From Holacanthus passer (taxonomy: Eukaryota > Chordata > Actinopteri > Pomacanthidae): a stretch of 64,000 nucleotides of DNA. This document shows positions 12,957-25,135 of this stretch, piece by piece. The stretch covers positions 8,484,501 to 8,548,500 of the forward strand of contig JAFREQ010000012.1 in the NCBI GenBank assembly GCA_025331565.1. The letters run 5' to 3'. The first letter of the stretch is position 1. Every line of letters starts with the position of its first letter. Below the pieces are notes generated by a model, which had not been told where the DNA came from, searched no databases, and saw only the letters and a program-made list of their open reading frames with translations. The translations under genes and the position numbers were made by a program.

Positions 12957-13335
12957 TCACTGATAGAAGTATTTGAATTGTTGCCTAAGTAAAAGTTGCA
13001 CTTTAAAAATTCTCTGTTACAGTTAGAAGTCCTGCATTAAAAAAGTTACTGATATGGAAGAATAAGTAAAAAAAATATAGAAGTATCAAAAGTAAAAGTA
13101 CTTGTTTCGCAGAATGGTTCTTTTTCTGAGTTATATTATTGGATCCTTATTATTATCTTTATATATTATATATTTTTATGTATTAACATGTAAGGAGCAG
13201 ATTAAAGTAGATGATCAAGGTGGAGCTAATTATGTAGCTTAACATCACATTTCATGTTTTACAACATAATCACATGCCTTTGTAAGTAATTAGTATGCAC
13301 AGCTGTCGGATGAAAGTGGTGGAGTAAAAAGTGCA
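12957..13335. mobile_element. Fragment of the hAT-type 'AAAAGTACTTG' fish repeat
   Basis: Contains AAGTCCTGCATTAAAAAAGT, AGTATCAAAAGTAAAAGTAC, GCAGAATGG and, further on, CAAGGTGGAGCTAATTAT, in the order found in the internal part of the family. Boundaries are approximate. Confidence 0.5.
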
Positions 13336-13679
13336 ACATTTCAAAATGTATAAAATTTGACACCTCAACAGAGACAATAGCATCAACGCTCTCGCGCTAT
13401 ATCAACAACATGGTCCAGCATCAACATGTGCACCTCCTGCAACTGGAACCAAATACGAGAACTTAAACGTCAGTCAGAGATTCAAACTGGTGAAACATTA
13501 TCAGCACTTTGCTTATAAAGTAGGATAGCCCTATGGGTATCCAGATGGAGCTCTCTCTGCTCCAGCCCCATTTCAGCCCCATGTCCTAGAGAAGGCAGAC
13601 AAACATTGATGCAACTGGAACACTGAGTCCGGGGGGAATAGCTCTCACTCAGACCGTGAGAGAGCGTTAGTACATCCAC

Positions 13680-13880
13680 CGCGGTCACATGGTGCTGCGC
13701 TCTCTCTCTCTCCACACCGGGCCCCGCCGCCTGTTGTGTGTGGCCCTTTTCCCGTCCCTTTCACACCAGAGCTACATAATTGATAGCGAAGGCCGAGTTA
13801 TGTTTTATAAAGTGAAATACATTAATGGCTTTCTCTGCACTCTAAAGTTTAGATGTGCTGGGATCAGTAAGTGGCGGCCT
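13680..13880. other. Non-repetitive block that may be a conserved noncoding element
   Basis: A GC-rich segment (ACCGGGCCCCGCCGCC at about 13716) passes into balanced, non-repetitive sequence with homeodomain-like motifs (ATAATTGATAG, CATTAATGG). It has no coding signature. Conservation cannot be judged from a single genome. Confidence 0.25.
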
Positions 13881-14469
13881 CAAGTTGAAGAGGTTTTAAA
13901 TAACTCATACATTCATTGTCAGTACAATAAACTAGGGTAATCCATTCTTTCTGCCAAAGTATCCAGTATTGTTATGATGAAGCAGCTCTTTGGAAATGCA
14001 TTGAATGCCTCGACTGCTCGTATGCTTTAAGTGTTATGATATGATAAACTGTCTTAATGATACAACAGCATTCAATGGGTTTCATTCATTAAAGGTCTCT
14101 TGGTCTCATTTTTCAATTTGCCTGTGAAAATTGAACAAAGAAGAACCTCGATGTTTGACTCATGATACGGCCACAAACCACAGATTTAAGTTGTTCCGTG
14201 GATTTTGTCATGAGGATAATAGAATATCCAAATAATCTGTGGTCAGAGCTACAGTATGTGCAAACTGTCAGCAGGAGGCTGATAGATGAGACATGCATCT
14301 GAACATGTAACAGAACATTTAACCATGGGTTTAATGCCGAACGGCACAAAACTGGACACGTGCAGAGGTTTCAACAAAAAACAAAGGCTGTCAACCGTCA
14401 GATAGATTTGGACCACAGGGGACGGTTAGTGCAGCTCAGTGGATCATCATGGTCAGTCTGCCGTATAAT

Positions 14470-14690
14470 AATCATTGCTTTAGCAAAAGTGCCAACAATT
14501 CACTGCTCCCGACTTCTCAAATGTGAAGATTTGCTGGTTTACTTAGTTTTCAATGCTGCTGTTTGAACAAAATAAGCAATCTGAGGACGTCAACTTTTGC
14601 TTTTGTCACTGTGGCATTTTTCACTGTGTTCTGACAATGTAATCGATTAATCAAGAAAATTATTGCTGGATAATAGTCCCTGCACCATAA
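14470..14690. mobile_element. Partial MITE of the same family as 25640-25960
   Basis: Carries CGACTTCTCAAATGTGAAGA, TTTGCTGGTTTACTTAG, GACAATGTAATCGATTAATC and AAGAAAATTATTGCTGGATA, i.e. the 3' two thirds of the element. Confidence 0.55.
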
Positions 14691-15768
14691 CCATATTAGC
14701 TATTTGTGCAATGTCAGCTGCTCTATTTGCTTCTTTTGTCCAAACCTGTCTTGAAAACATAATTGGTATATATTTTGCATTTTGATTACTTTATTTACTA
14801 TGTCACCCCATTGTGACTGAGGATAGCTCCTCACAAATAGCTGAAATGAATAAGGAGGACTTTATTACCCAAGTTCATCTTCCAACATGCAAAAGGCCCA
14901 ATGAGCTACTGAGCATCTCTGTGCTTGACCATGGATACTATCATAACATCTGGAATAAAATCTGTCAGTGTTTCACAAACCACTTTACTCATCTCGACTA
15001 GTTCCACCAAAAAACAATTACATGTGTTTGATTGTCCCTCTCTGCTAGCTGGCCTTTGCTAAACCCCTCTGTGGGTGCAAACCAGCCACCAATCATCAAG
15101 GTCGACCGTCTGGGACTTTGGTTCCAGTATTAAGCCTTGAGGTACACCTGCATTCAGACAAACTATTAAGACAGCCATCATCCCCGCAGTCACGCTCGTT
15201 CTCTGCCCTCTGCCAAATGGCGCACCCTGGCAGAGAGACAGCTGGGGTATCTTTGTGAGTTGGTTTCAGAGACCGAGAGCTCGTATCAGGTCTCAGCAGA
15301 GATGGACAGGCTCGTTCGGATAGGCCGAGGATATATCACAGGTCCTCGAGCACACACGCGGGAGACAACAGTAACTTGTCGATATTAAACAATGGAGGCA
15401 GGGCTGAGAGCAAGCAGGACAGCGAGGATGAGGTGAGAGCCGCACGGGCACAAAGCATTAAGATATTCGTAGCAGTAAGTTTGGTGTTAGTCGACGCTGA
15501 GAGACATACAGATGAGGTTCGGTCATGTATAACAGGGACACATACTAAGAGCACAAACAAACAGTAAGGGGAAGTAGAGGGTGGGACGTGTCTATTCCAG
15601 AGCAGGGAGGATGATGTCCGAATTATTCAAATACTTTGGGTCATCTTTTAACACTTTCACGTCAGCTCAAACTAAGAATGAAAACTAGGTCAAAAACATT
15701 CGCTCACTAACAGAACACTCGAGATTTACAGAGACAGTGATCGGCACACGATAATGGCACAAAAGTGA

Positions 15769-15993
15769 GTGCCCCGACCCCGCTCTTCCTTCTCCTTCGT
15801 CCTCACAACTGGGCCCCAAAACCAGCTCGAGTCTTTGACGAACTCCGAGCTTGATTTCTCAGAGTTCTTTCAGAAAACATACGGCGCATATCATGTCAAG
15901 CAAATGCAGGAGATAAAAGGCATGGCTGGATTATGGGAAGAAGCGTGGAGACGGGCGAAAATGTTCCAGCGGGAGTGGGAGGAAGGAAAATGA
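15769..15993 (+). other. Unassigned open frame with protein-like composition (possible orphan exon)
   Basis: The frame runs from a GTG codon at 15769 to TGA at 15991-15993 with no repeats. The translation is not low-complexity: it contains LESLTNSELDFSEFF, YGAYHVKQMQ and an amphipathic GLWEEAWRRAKMFQREWEE segment. The in-frame codon before 15769 is TGA and the frame has no upstream ATG, so it would have to be an internal or terminal exon; an acceptor CTTTCAG lies inside the frame near 15870. I do not recognise the protein, and no neighbouring exons were found. Confidence 0.25.
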
Positions 15994-16988
15994 CTTTAGG
16001 TACACAAACCAACAGAGCTGAGCAGAGAAACCAAGAAGAGACGGACAGCAAAAACAATGAAAGACAGGAATAACGTGTGCACATGATGACTTTTCTTTCT
16101 ACATAACATCATATAAGAGAATTAAAGCTTATGCCGCAAAGGTCAGCCCCCCGTTTTTTGTTTTTTTTTACCTTTTCCCGCGTTTCTTTCCCCATTCCAA
16201 CTTGATTCCTCCTCTCTGTCCCCTCTTCCTCACTCTCGAGTTAGTGCCTTCCCCCTTGACTTGCAGCCTCGCATCTCTATTTCACTCCAGTCTCGTCACA
16301 TTTTATCCGCTGTTGCCTCATCTCCTCTTCCTCAGACACCATTGCTCTTTTCTTCACCCCCTCCATGCACAGGACTTTGAAAGTAAACATGCCTCATGGA
16401 CAAAGGATATCAACGGCGTGAGGAAAAGTACAGGATTGGTACTTTTTCCTCGCGGCATTATGCTGGAGCTGTGCAGAACCGGTTCCACCGTTCGCTGTGC
16501 AGAGGGGACAAACACACAAAAGTCTCAGTGCTGCAGGGAGAGCTGAGAAAAACGGAGAATGCAAGAGAAGGAGGCAGAAGGCATCAGTCATCGTGTGTGT
16601 GTCTGTGTGTGCGAGTGTGCATGCATGCAGGGTAGGAATGAAGGAGAGAGAGGGAGGGACAGAGATTGAAAGAAGGTGGGAGGGAACAGGAGGAGTATAC
16701 GTGGAGAGAGGAAGAGGGGAGTAGACATTTTTTTCTCCGTTTTCCTGTTCACGTTTTTTTTTATCCCCCCCCCGCCTTTTTTTTTGTCAAATGATCCCTC
16801 TACTGTCTCCGTGCACACAACGGCCTTGTCAATAGGTCATTATTCTGCCTTTCCACGACAGTTTTCCCCCTTGTCATATTCCCCTTTGTTGAAGCCAGCT
16901 GTGTCTTTAAGCCCGTGCACTTGAACTCAGAGAGTGCTTTTCCTTCTCTGTATACTTCCCCTCCGCTGGCCCCCCAGCACACAGGAAA

Positions 16989-17002
16989 GAGACACAGCTT
17001 GC

Positions 17003-17055
<53 letters not shown>
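16989..17055. repeat. (GA)n microsatellite
   Basis: About 28 AG units with one AA interruption, inside a wider purine-rich segment (16560-17110). Confidence 0.9.
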
Positions 17056-17559
17056 GACAGAGGGGCAAAAAGGGGCAGAGAGAGAAATGCAGATGGGGGA
17101 GGGGAAAGGTTTCTAAATGGTGGCTCAAGGCTTTGGAAGACTTGGAAATCAGTTCAAGAAACACATAAGATGTGAGACGCATAAACATCAGAAAATATTT
17201 TAATCAGGCCACGGGTTTTTCTCACTATTGTCGAGGGCTGAATCGATAATAAAGGTGCGTTTGGTGTGATTGTAAGAAAGGTGAGAGAACAGAGTGCTGT
17301 TGGAATATAGATTTGCTGTATAAATCATGCCCGTGTGTTTGCAACATCATGAAAGCGTGCAGTCGGGAAAGTGCAAGGTTAAGGTCAGACCATTAAGCAG
17401 AGCCTCACATATCTGCACAAAATCTCCATGGAAACTGCTGACACACAGGTGAAATGTTTCAGAATAAGACAACTCGTTTGCATTGTGGGTCATAAAGTGG
17501 ACTATACCAGCTTATGTTTTCATCCATGTCTCTGTTTTTTCATTTAAAAAGAGAGAGAG

Positions 17560-17695
17560 TGGGCAGTCTACTCACCTTGACTGATTTAATTGTTGAGACA
17601 GCAGAGGGGGAGACAGAGGGGAGTCAGGAGCTCTGGCAGGATTCGATCGCGGGCCAGCGGGGGCACGCGGTGAACTGAACCACCCGACGCCTCTC
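17560..17695 (-). mobile_element. tRNA-derived SINE fragment
   Basis: On the minus strand the segment reads GGCGTCGGGTGGTTCAGTTC with an A-box-like start. It then has a GATCGAATCC box-B-like core (17644-17653), followed by a tail with CAGAGCTCC, CTCTGTCTCCCCCTC and CAATTAAATC. That order is typical of teleost tRNA-derived SINEs. Confidence 0.5.
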
Positions 17696-17699
17696 AGAG

Positions 17700-20600
17700 C
17701 ACAGACTTGCATATGTTAAATTGTGCTACATTATACAAGAAGTCCCTGAGCATTTATGTATGCAGTGCCGGAGATTGCACGATGGACCTTCGGCTCATAA
17801 CATCAGCCGTCTCGTGTAACCGGAGGGCATCCCATGAGTTTTAAGCAAGAGATTTAACAAAATGCTAGAAAAATAAAGAGGGTTTCTGAGAAGCACCCTG
17901 AAAGTCAAAGGGAAGAATAAAGTCAACAGGTCTTCAAACATTCATAGCTGCTGCCTTCATAAAGTTATAGAGGTAATGCTTTCATCGGAAACAGGTCCAT
18001 CATTTTTGCATAATATCCATTACATTTCCTGGAACAAACTCTGCAAATAATAATACACAAATAATGGATGAGTATTTAATTTAGTTTAGGAAATTCCTAT
18101 TACATTACAACAAGAGATTATTAGAAAATTAAAGGTCTGGAAAAAAGTTATACATAGAGATTTAGTTAGTGTGGGAGTTCCCCAGCAGTTTTCCTTTCGT
18201 ATTTGAAACACAACAGAGGACTGAGACTTTCACATTTGAGTTTCAAAAACCCCAGCAGTGAGGAAATCTGGGGGATTTGGGGGAGTGTATCTTTAAATGT
18301 ATTTTTAAAAACCAGGAAATGCAATTTTGCTCTTTGAATAGAAGGCAGAAGTTTGGCCCAAGCAGGAAATCACTTGAAAGGTAGTGCAGTTGAAGTTTGT
18401 TGAATTAATATTTATTCAACAATTATTGATTTATTCATTACTTATACTAATCTTTATCCTTTTCTCTATTGTATTGTTTATGCCTAATGCACTTAGATGA
18501 TGGTTAGAGCCGTAATGTATGCTGTGTTTAGACTGCAGCCATGTGAACCGAGGAGAGCGACTGAAATATAGGCAATTAAAAAGTCACCAGCCAAATTAAA
18601 TCTAGTGAGAAATGACTTTCTTGCTGATTTAATCCTGTCTAAGCCTTAGATCAACAAGATATAAGGGTGGATGTGAGGCTGTCTTATCTACAGACAAAAC
18701 ATGAGTGGAGGGAAAATACAACACATACAGCACTTGAACCCTAACAGTGAAGGGCCGTCTGCAACACTGAAGGGAGGCTGGGAGACTTTTTTCTCCCAAA
18801 TATTGGAACTATTGGACTGACACTTCTGAGATTATTTAATTTATTAGTGTCCTGGAGAGGTGGAAGTCTCCAGTTCAAAGTCTCCAAGGAGTTTGTCCGA
18901 TTGTATTTAACTGTAGATGCTCAAGTTTACATTTGTTTTCAGCACTATAATCAATAATAGTAGCTATCATCAATGTCAATGTTAAGAGCCAGATATGTCC
19001 CTCAGGAGTTGGTAGAGACCAAAAACAGAGCTAAAAGAGAGTGAGTATTAGACTTTCATTCATCAGGTGGTCAGAAACACAACTCCATATGAATAATAAT
19101 GTTGTACTCTATTTGCAGGATGTGAAAATAAGCAACTGTTTGCGAACAGGTTTTCCATATCAACTTCAAGTCTTGCACTACTGTGAACTTTTGCACATTC
19201 CCTGGTCAATATTTCTATTTTTAATATATTGTTCTTGTCAGTCTTTTTTCTATTATGCTCCTTCTTTCTAGTACTATGTTTATTGTTATGCACACACCAA
19301 AGCAAATGCCTTGTATGTATTTGTACTGTAAAATGTACTTGACAAAGAAAATGGATTCTGATTAAACCTTTAGGTCAATGTTGTGTTTACAGCTGGTTTC
19401 TGGCCTAAAGCTGAGATTGGTTTTTGTTTTTTTGGCTGAGATTGGAGTGAATCATCTCAAAGATATTTCTGTGAAGTAGAAATGGGTTTTTTTCTCCTTC
19501 TTTCTCATCTTATTAACCATCTCATGACCCCTCTGATTTTTCTTGGACAGTTCCAGGTTGAAAACCACTGCCAAAGCTCATGCAGCAGGTGAATGGCTGT
19601 TTCTCTATTCTTCCATCCTATAATAAACATGTAGACCTTTTTTCGTGGCTGTGACTGAGGGTCTCTCATAATTTCTCAGCATCTTTAAGTCTTAATTATT
19701 TAAGTGCCAACCAGACACATGAATATGATGACAATGATCTTAAAATGCCTTAAAAGACAAGAAAAAGGTGATAAATGTTCATTAAAAGGTTCTGTCTACA
19801 TGTGTGATTTGCCTGCAAGGCACCAAACTGAGAAAAGCCAACTTTTTCAATCTAAAAAGAGGACACTGGTCTAATGCATTGCAAATACAAATAGGTATCG
19901 ACCCACTGAGAGGTGGAGAGGAGGAGGAGGAGGAGGAGGAGGAGGAGGAGGAAGAGGGAGGGGGATGGGCAGATGATAAAGGTCAAAGGAGGTGTGTGCT
20001 GCATTCTCTCATACCTTTTGTCAAAGAGGCAAATACAGGTTCCATACTTACATTACTGAGGACCAGAGAGGACAGAGGGGGACTGGATGCCACGAGAAAC
20101 TGCTCCTCTGTCTTAATGCCAACAAACTATTCCCCCTGTCCAAGGACAGCCATTACCTGAGGGGAAAGAGGCAGCATGTGTGTTAGGGGAAGAGATGCTT
20201 ATACTGGCACTGATCTTGAAAGGGCCTAGCCGATCGATCGCATTAAGCTCCCTGCGAAAGAGAGAAATCAATATGTTTTTAAAGGCGAAGCAGGCTGCAT
20301 GTGGTGTATGCGTGTGGGCTTCATTGATACCACCAGATGTGTTCAGAGAGAAGCTGTTTGACGATCACATTTCGAGGTCAAGTGCTTTCTTTTCCAATAC
20401 TTATCTACAAAAATCATGACACTTGATGATAAATATGTACATTTAAAGTGTGCGTGTGCATCTGTGTGCCTGTGTGTGTCTGTTTGGGTTCCCATTATCA
20501 CAGCAGAACACTGGCCAGTGTTTGAGGAACACAAATGACAAACTGACTGGGAAAATCAATAGTTTTCAGTCGCAGAAAGTTGTGCAGAAGCCGTGAGATC

Positions 20601-21640
20601 TGAGGATTAGAAAGACAGAAAGAAAGAAGCAGAATGACCCGCAACTCTCTGAGAAAATTAATTGCTTGTTTAAAGACACAGTAATGCAATCAGTCTTATA
20701 GTTAACAGGAATTGTCGACAGAGGTTCACCACAAGGAGAAGCAGTGGGAAGGAGGTCAACGAGAGAAAAAGAGTGAGAAAGAGAGGCAGCAGGGAAACAA
20801 AGACAGAGAAGGCAATTTAATTTCCATTGGCTGTCAAAACAATGCTAATCAATACCAAAGACACCCACTCTTCAACATTTTTTACCTCTCTATGTCTCTA
20901 TCTATCTCTCTCTATCTCTCACGTACACTCTCACAGCAATAATTTATTCTTGAATTGGCATCAAGGAGTGTGACCCAGTAGAGAAAAATACACACAGATC
21001 TGACACACTGTCCTCAACGTACCTGCACTGACACGGACGCTCACCGTTGTAACTGTGAGGAGGAAGAAAGAAAGACAAATAAAAATCAAAATGGTTCAAC
21101 AAAGAAATCAAGAGATCAATGAGTAAATGAATGTAAGAAGAAAAAAGGAAATACATGTGTGTGGGGGGAAAAAAAGGAAACAGGAGAAATGAGAGAGGGA
21201 ACCAACAATATTGATATTGAACAGAGAAATAATTATCAGGTAATATCTTGTCCCTTTAGCCTTTAGACGTAAATCTTTTATTTCTATTTATATGGCAAAC
21301 ATACAAGGCTGCAGAACTTCCTACAAAGGTCCAGCAAAAACACAGTGTTTCAAATTAAATTATAGCCTTTGACTAAAAGAAATACAAATGGAGGTGTTGT
21401 GTTTGGTGATAGCTGAGGGATTGGGGGAAGTGAGGTAAAACGTGATACCTGACCGTGTAGCAATGCAGACTGAGAAAGAGCAGTAATTTTAGCTGAAGTG
21501 AAATGTGACTTAAAAACATGTAACCAACATTTTTACCTGGATGAAATTTGAGAAAAGAAACTAGCCTGCCCTCTAGTGGTCAACAAAGAAACAAACACCG
21601 TCTGTTTAGGAGTGAAATGAAACACACTGATCAATATCAC
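17700..21640. other. Gene-free AT-rich stretch
   Basis: No gene or RNA recognised. A GGA repeat (19917-19962), a CTAT/CT-rich patch (about 20888-20920) and short A/T runs are the only structured parts. Confidence 0.5.
19917..19962. repeat. (GGA)n trinucleotide repeat
   Basis: About 13 GGA/GAG units; the Glu-rich frame across it is a by-product of the repeat. Confidence 0.85.
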
Positions 21641-21648
21641 CTCAAAAT

Positions 21649-22886
21649 CAGTGATGGAAAGTAACTAAGTACATTCACTCTTTGAGGTTCTGGTATTTTA
21701 TTTTCCATTTACACTTATATTTCTTTTCATTTAAGAGGGAACTATTGCACTTATATAATTTATTCCACAACTGTAGTTTCTCTACCAATTCAGATTTTAC
21801 ATACAAAACATATGATTGGCTTGTAAAATATGATGCATTGTTATACTGCTATTAGACTGATCATTATACCCATCAATTAGTTATTGTTCATAAATTAAAA
21901 ACCCCTGTCAGTGTTGAGTCACAGGGGCCTTGGATGGGCCAGATTTAATCTCGGCACCTGCTGCAACACTTATGATCTAGTCTCTTCTTGGGTATAGATG
22001 AATCAGGTTGACCAGGATCAGAACCAAAAGCCAACCTCAATGAAACTCACTGGAGATGGACAGAGTCGGCTGCAATAGCGTTTTATCGTGTTCTTCAAAC
22101 AGCAACACCAACAAACCCGAGGTGATTCATCAGACTGATCTGAATCAGAATGAGGAAAGACCATCTTTTCTACTGTTTTAAGAGACGCCTGCTTCCTCCT
22201 ATCTTTACTCTCACATGGCGAACCCATTCTAATGCTAAATAACCAATATAGGAATTTCAGGGACTTTCCAGTACAAGCATCCCATTGAATCTCCGCCACC
22301 ATTAGATAAGGGATATGCAATGCCTATTTCCATTAAGTTTGGAATGTGGCACTGGTTATTTTTTAATAAATGATATTAAATCATGCAACATTCTTTACTG
22401 ACATTTAAACCACATAGGGTTCGCAATGCATCATTAAACTCTGACACATTAAATCTTACAGTTGGAGTATCGGTCCTCACAGTCAGTGTATTATACCTCT
22501 TGGTTGGTGCATGGTATTTTCACTGAGTTCACTGAGGGGCTAAACAGGAGCACTGCTCCTCATGGTACCACTTAGGAATCATACAATACATCATTTTAGG
22601 GGCTTTTAGCACAACATCAGCTGCAACAGTGAAATGCTGCTGTACACTTCAACACATTACTTTCAAAAAATATAACATGTAATATAGCACTATAAAATGG
22701 GTCATTCTGTATGATGAATACTTTTACTTTTGATGCTTTAAATACACTTGGCTTAGAGTACTTCATATTTTCTCTATACTTTTACCATAGTAAAATTTTG
22801 AATGCAGGATTTTTACCTGTGATTATTAACCTGCATCATCTCTACATTTATTTAAGAAAAGGATCTAAATACTTATTCCATCACTG
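21649..22886. mobile_element. hAT-type nonautonomous element with 11-bp perfect terminal inverted repeats
   Basis: The left end CAGTGATGGAAAGTAAC and right end ...ATTCCATCACTG share a perfect 11-bp inverted terminus CAGTGATGGAA. Flanks CTCAAAAT and CTAAAAAA match at 6 of 8, fitting a decayed 8-bp hAT duplication. The inner sequence near both ends has the 'AAGTAACTAAGTACATT' and 'CTTTTACTT...GGATCTAAATACTT' signature of a very common fish repeat. The middle (about 21900-22400) looks unrelated and may be a separate insertion. Confidence 0.65.
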
Positions 22887-22915
22887 CTAAAAAAGTAACA
22901 ATCTTACATAAACAT

Positions 22916-22946
22916 AGATAGATAGATAGATAGATATATAGATAGA
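22916..22946. repeat. (GATA)n microsatellite
   Basis: About seven GATA units with one GATATA interruption, 30 bases after the right end of the hAT element at 22886. Confidence 0.85.
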
Positions 22947-23192
22947 AGAGAAAAAATATTCTACGACTAAAAATATAGTACTATCTTGTAAATATTACAT
23001 GAGCCTGTAGTGTGTGATTTAGAGCTGCAGTCTTTCCGTCTGTGTTGCTGTGAACTGCAGGTATTTATGGATGCATTATTGATCTTAAACATACGGACTT
23101 ACAGCTTGTTATGACTGGAGCTCTGTGATCAACAGAGCACTGGGTGTATAACACAGAACCACAGTATGTGGGACAGATGTTTAAAATGAGCC

Positions 23193-23605
23193 CAGAAAGT
23201 AAAAGTACATTTACTCAAGTATTGTATTTAAGTACAATTTAAAGTTACTTATATTCTCCTTTGGACTTAATATCTCCTCTCCACTATGATTTGGAGGAAA
23301 GTCCTCAAAGTTTTTTCCCTCCACTACATTTAACTGACAGATATAGTTACTGATTACTTTGCAGATCAATGTTTTATAAACAAAAACTGCTAAATATAAA
23401 GCAGATAAAATTGTCTCCAATTCAACTGGCTACATTAAAAGGATCAATGATTATGAGGTACTTTCTTCAAGTATCTTATTTTTTATTTTTGCACTTTTTG
23501 GATTATAATACTTTTGCTTGTGTAAGTTTATTGCAACAGAGCAGCTTTATTTTGTGATATTGCTTTTACTTGAGTAAAATGATGTAAAGGATGTTTTTCC
23601 CAACC
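23193..23605. mobile_element. Degenerate copy of the 'AAGTACATTTACTCAAGTA' fish repeat (hAT-type)
   Basis: AAGTACATTTACTCAAGTAT near 23206, CCACTACATTTAACTGACAG at 23321-23340 and a closing CTTTTACTTGAGTAAAATG near 23564 are the recurring blocks of the same family as 21649-22886. Terminal inverted repeats are not recognisable. It lies 0.4 kb upstream of the BTG-like promoter. Confidence 0.6.
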
Positions 23606-23964
23606 TGGCAACCAAATTTACTTAATTACTTATAATTCACAAACCATTCATTAAGAAATTAGTTAAAAAATGTGATGAAGGCTGCTTTGTTAGATTTAAA
23701 AGTGGAAACAAAATATGTCTAGAACAAAGAGGTGACCTTATTTTTACCTGTCTCTCACACACACACATAAGCGAACCCCCCCCCACACACACACACACAC
23801 ACTGTGACAGAAACAAACTCTCATTAGAGTCACAGTCGGACAAACACGCAGTGTGATCACAGGAAAGTAAAGTGAATCTGTAACACGGTGAAACGAGCCA
23901 CTCAGCTGTTTACCTCGACAGTCCATGTTTGGGCAGGGCGGGCCGAACCAGTCGGCGCTTCGCT

Positions 23965-24010
23965 CACTGGCGGAAGTGAGTCACGCTGCCGGGAACGTGA
24001 CGTCACTGCT
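23965..24010 (+). promoter_or_regulatory. Proximal promoter elements of the BTG-like gene (ETS, AP-1, CRE)
   Basis: Just upstream of the putative noncoding first exon there is CGGAAGT (ETS-type, 23971-23977) overlapping TGAGTCA (AP-1 type, 23977-23983), then a perfect TGACGTCA cAMP-response element at 23998-24005. No TATA box is obvious. Several CpGs lie here in otherwise AT-rich DNA. Position and motif density support a promoter; actual factor binding is inferred. BTG family members are commonly immediate-early, stress- or cAMP-inducible genes, which would suit these sites. Confidence 0.5.
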
Positions 24011-24124
24011 GCAGAGAACAAGGAAGCAACATGTGCTGATGATCGTAACTCCAGCAGAGACAGAGACAGAGAGCGGAGACAGAGAGAAGCGAGGACACCG
24101 AGACACTGCTGCACACTCAGCGAT
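24006..24124 (+). other. Probable noncoding first exon (5' UTR) of the BTG-like gene
   Basis: A purine-rich block of AGAGACAGAGA type follows the CRE and ends at 24124 before a consensus donor GTGAGT (24125-24130). The next good acceptor on the strand that opens a coding exon is TGTACAG at 27448-27454, five bases before the ATG, so the simplest model has a 3.3-kb first intron. The transcription start is not known; the left boundary is approximate. Confidence 0.45.
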
Positions 24125-25096
24125 GTGAGTACTTTCACTTTATTCTGAAGGCTGGAGTTAGAAAATATGTTTGTTTTCATGTCTTTTATTGGTTTGTTTG
24201 TTGTTGTCGTGTTTGTTACATTGTTGTTATTTTCACTTGTTTATATGTGTTTATTTATTTTTTTACTATTTTATGTGTTATTAAGTGGATGTTTGACCCT
24301 CTAACAAACTTTCTCTAACTATTTTACTCCAGTGTTACAAATTTTCCAACTACTAACCTTTTCAAACTATTTTTGAAACTTAAAGGCAGCATAATAATCT
24401 CGAAAGTGTTTCTTCTGTGCCGACATTAGACTGTAGGCCTGTTTCTGCTCATTTCCACTGGGGGGTTTCCGCACTGTCACAAAACCCAAGTGTGTTATTT
24501 CCAGCCTGAAGTTTCCTTTGTCACAGTAGTGAGACTGCTGAAGGCTGAAGCTGAGAGAGAGAGAAATAGCTCATCTCTCTTTTCTCTCTTTCGGGTTGTG
24601 ATAGAGATCCAAGAGCACACACACTTAAACACGTGTCCCCCACCTTGAATCTCTCTCTCACACACACACACACATCTGTCTTTATTGCTTTGTTGTGTCT
24701 CCTTTGTTTCGTTTCATTTTTTTTCCATTTCAAACCAGCCCCATTGCCATCCAAAGTGAATGTAGATGAAACCAGACGAAAAGACCTGAAATGGTCAAAC
24801 ACGGTCACCGGTACCTGTGTGTCAATCACATCTACCTGCTTCTGTTCACACCTGTTTACACTGACTGTATGGTCTCCTCATATGACACACACACACCCCG
24901 AGCTATGGTATGTTAAATGTACATTGAGCACACCCACAGTGTTTGGAGAGGATCCAGCTTGTCCTCCAACAACACACCGACATCTGAACACAGTGTTTGA
25001 CTCGAGTCTGCAAACGGGTCAAGTTGGTGCCTTCGCATGTAAAATCAAAACAGTATCAGCAGAGCGTGTGATAGTGGCAGCAGGGTCACTGTTCAG

Positions 25097-25135
25097 TAAA
25101 CAGACAGGTAGTAATGTTTACTACCTGTCTGTTTA
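25097..25135. repeat. Perfect 18-bp inverted repeat with a 3-base loop
   Basis: Arms 25097-25114 (TAAACAGACAGGTAGTAA) and 25118-25135 are exact reverse complements around the loop TGT. It lies in the first intron of the BTG-like gene. Confidence 0.9.

Noticed and set aside
19917..19962. Poly-Glu coding exon
   Set aside because: A GGA trinucleotide repeat gives the Glu run; flanking codons show no protein signature.
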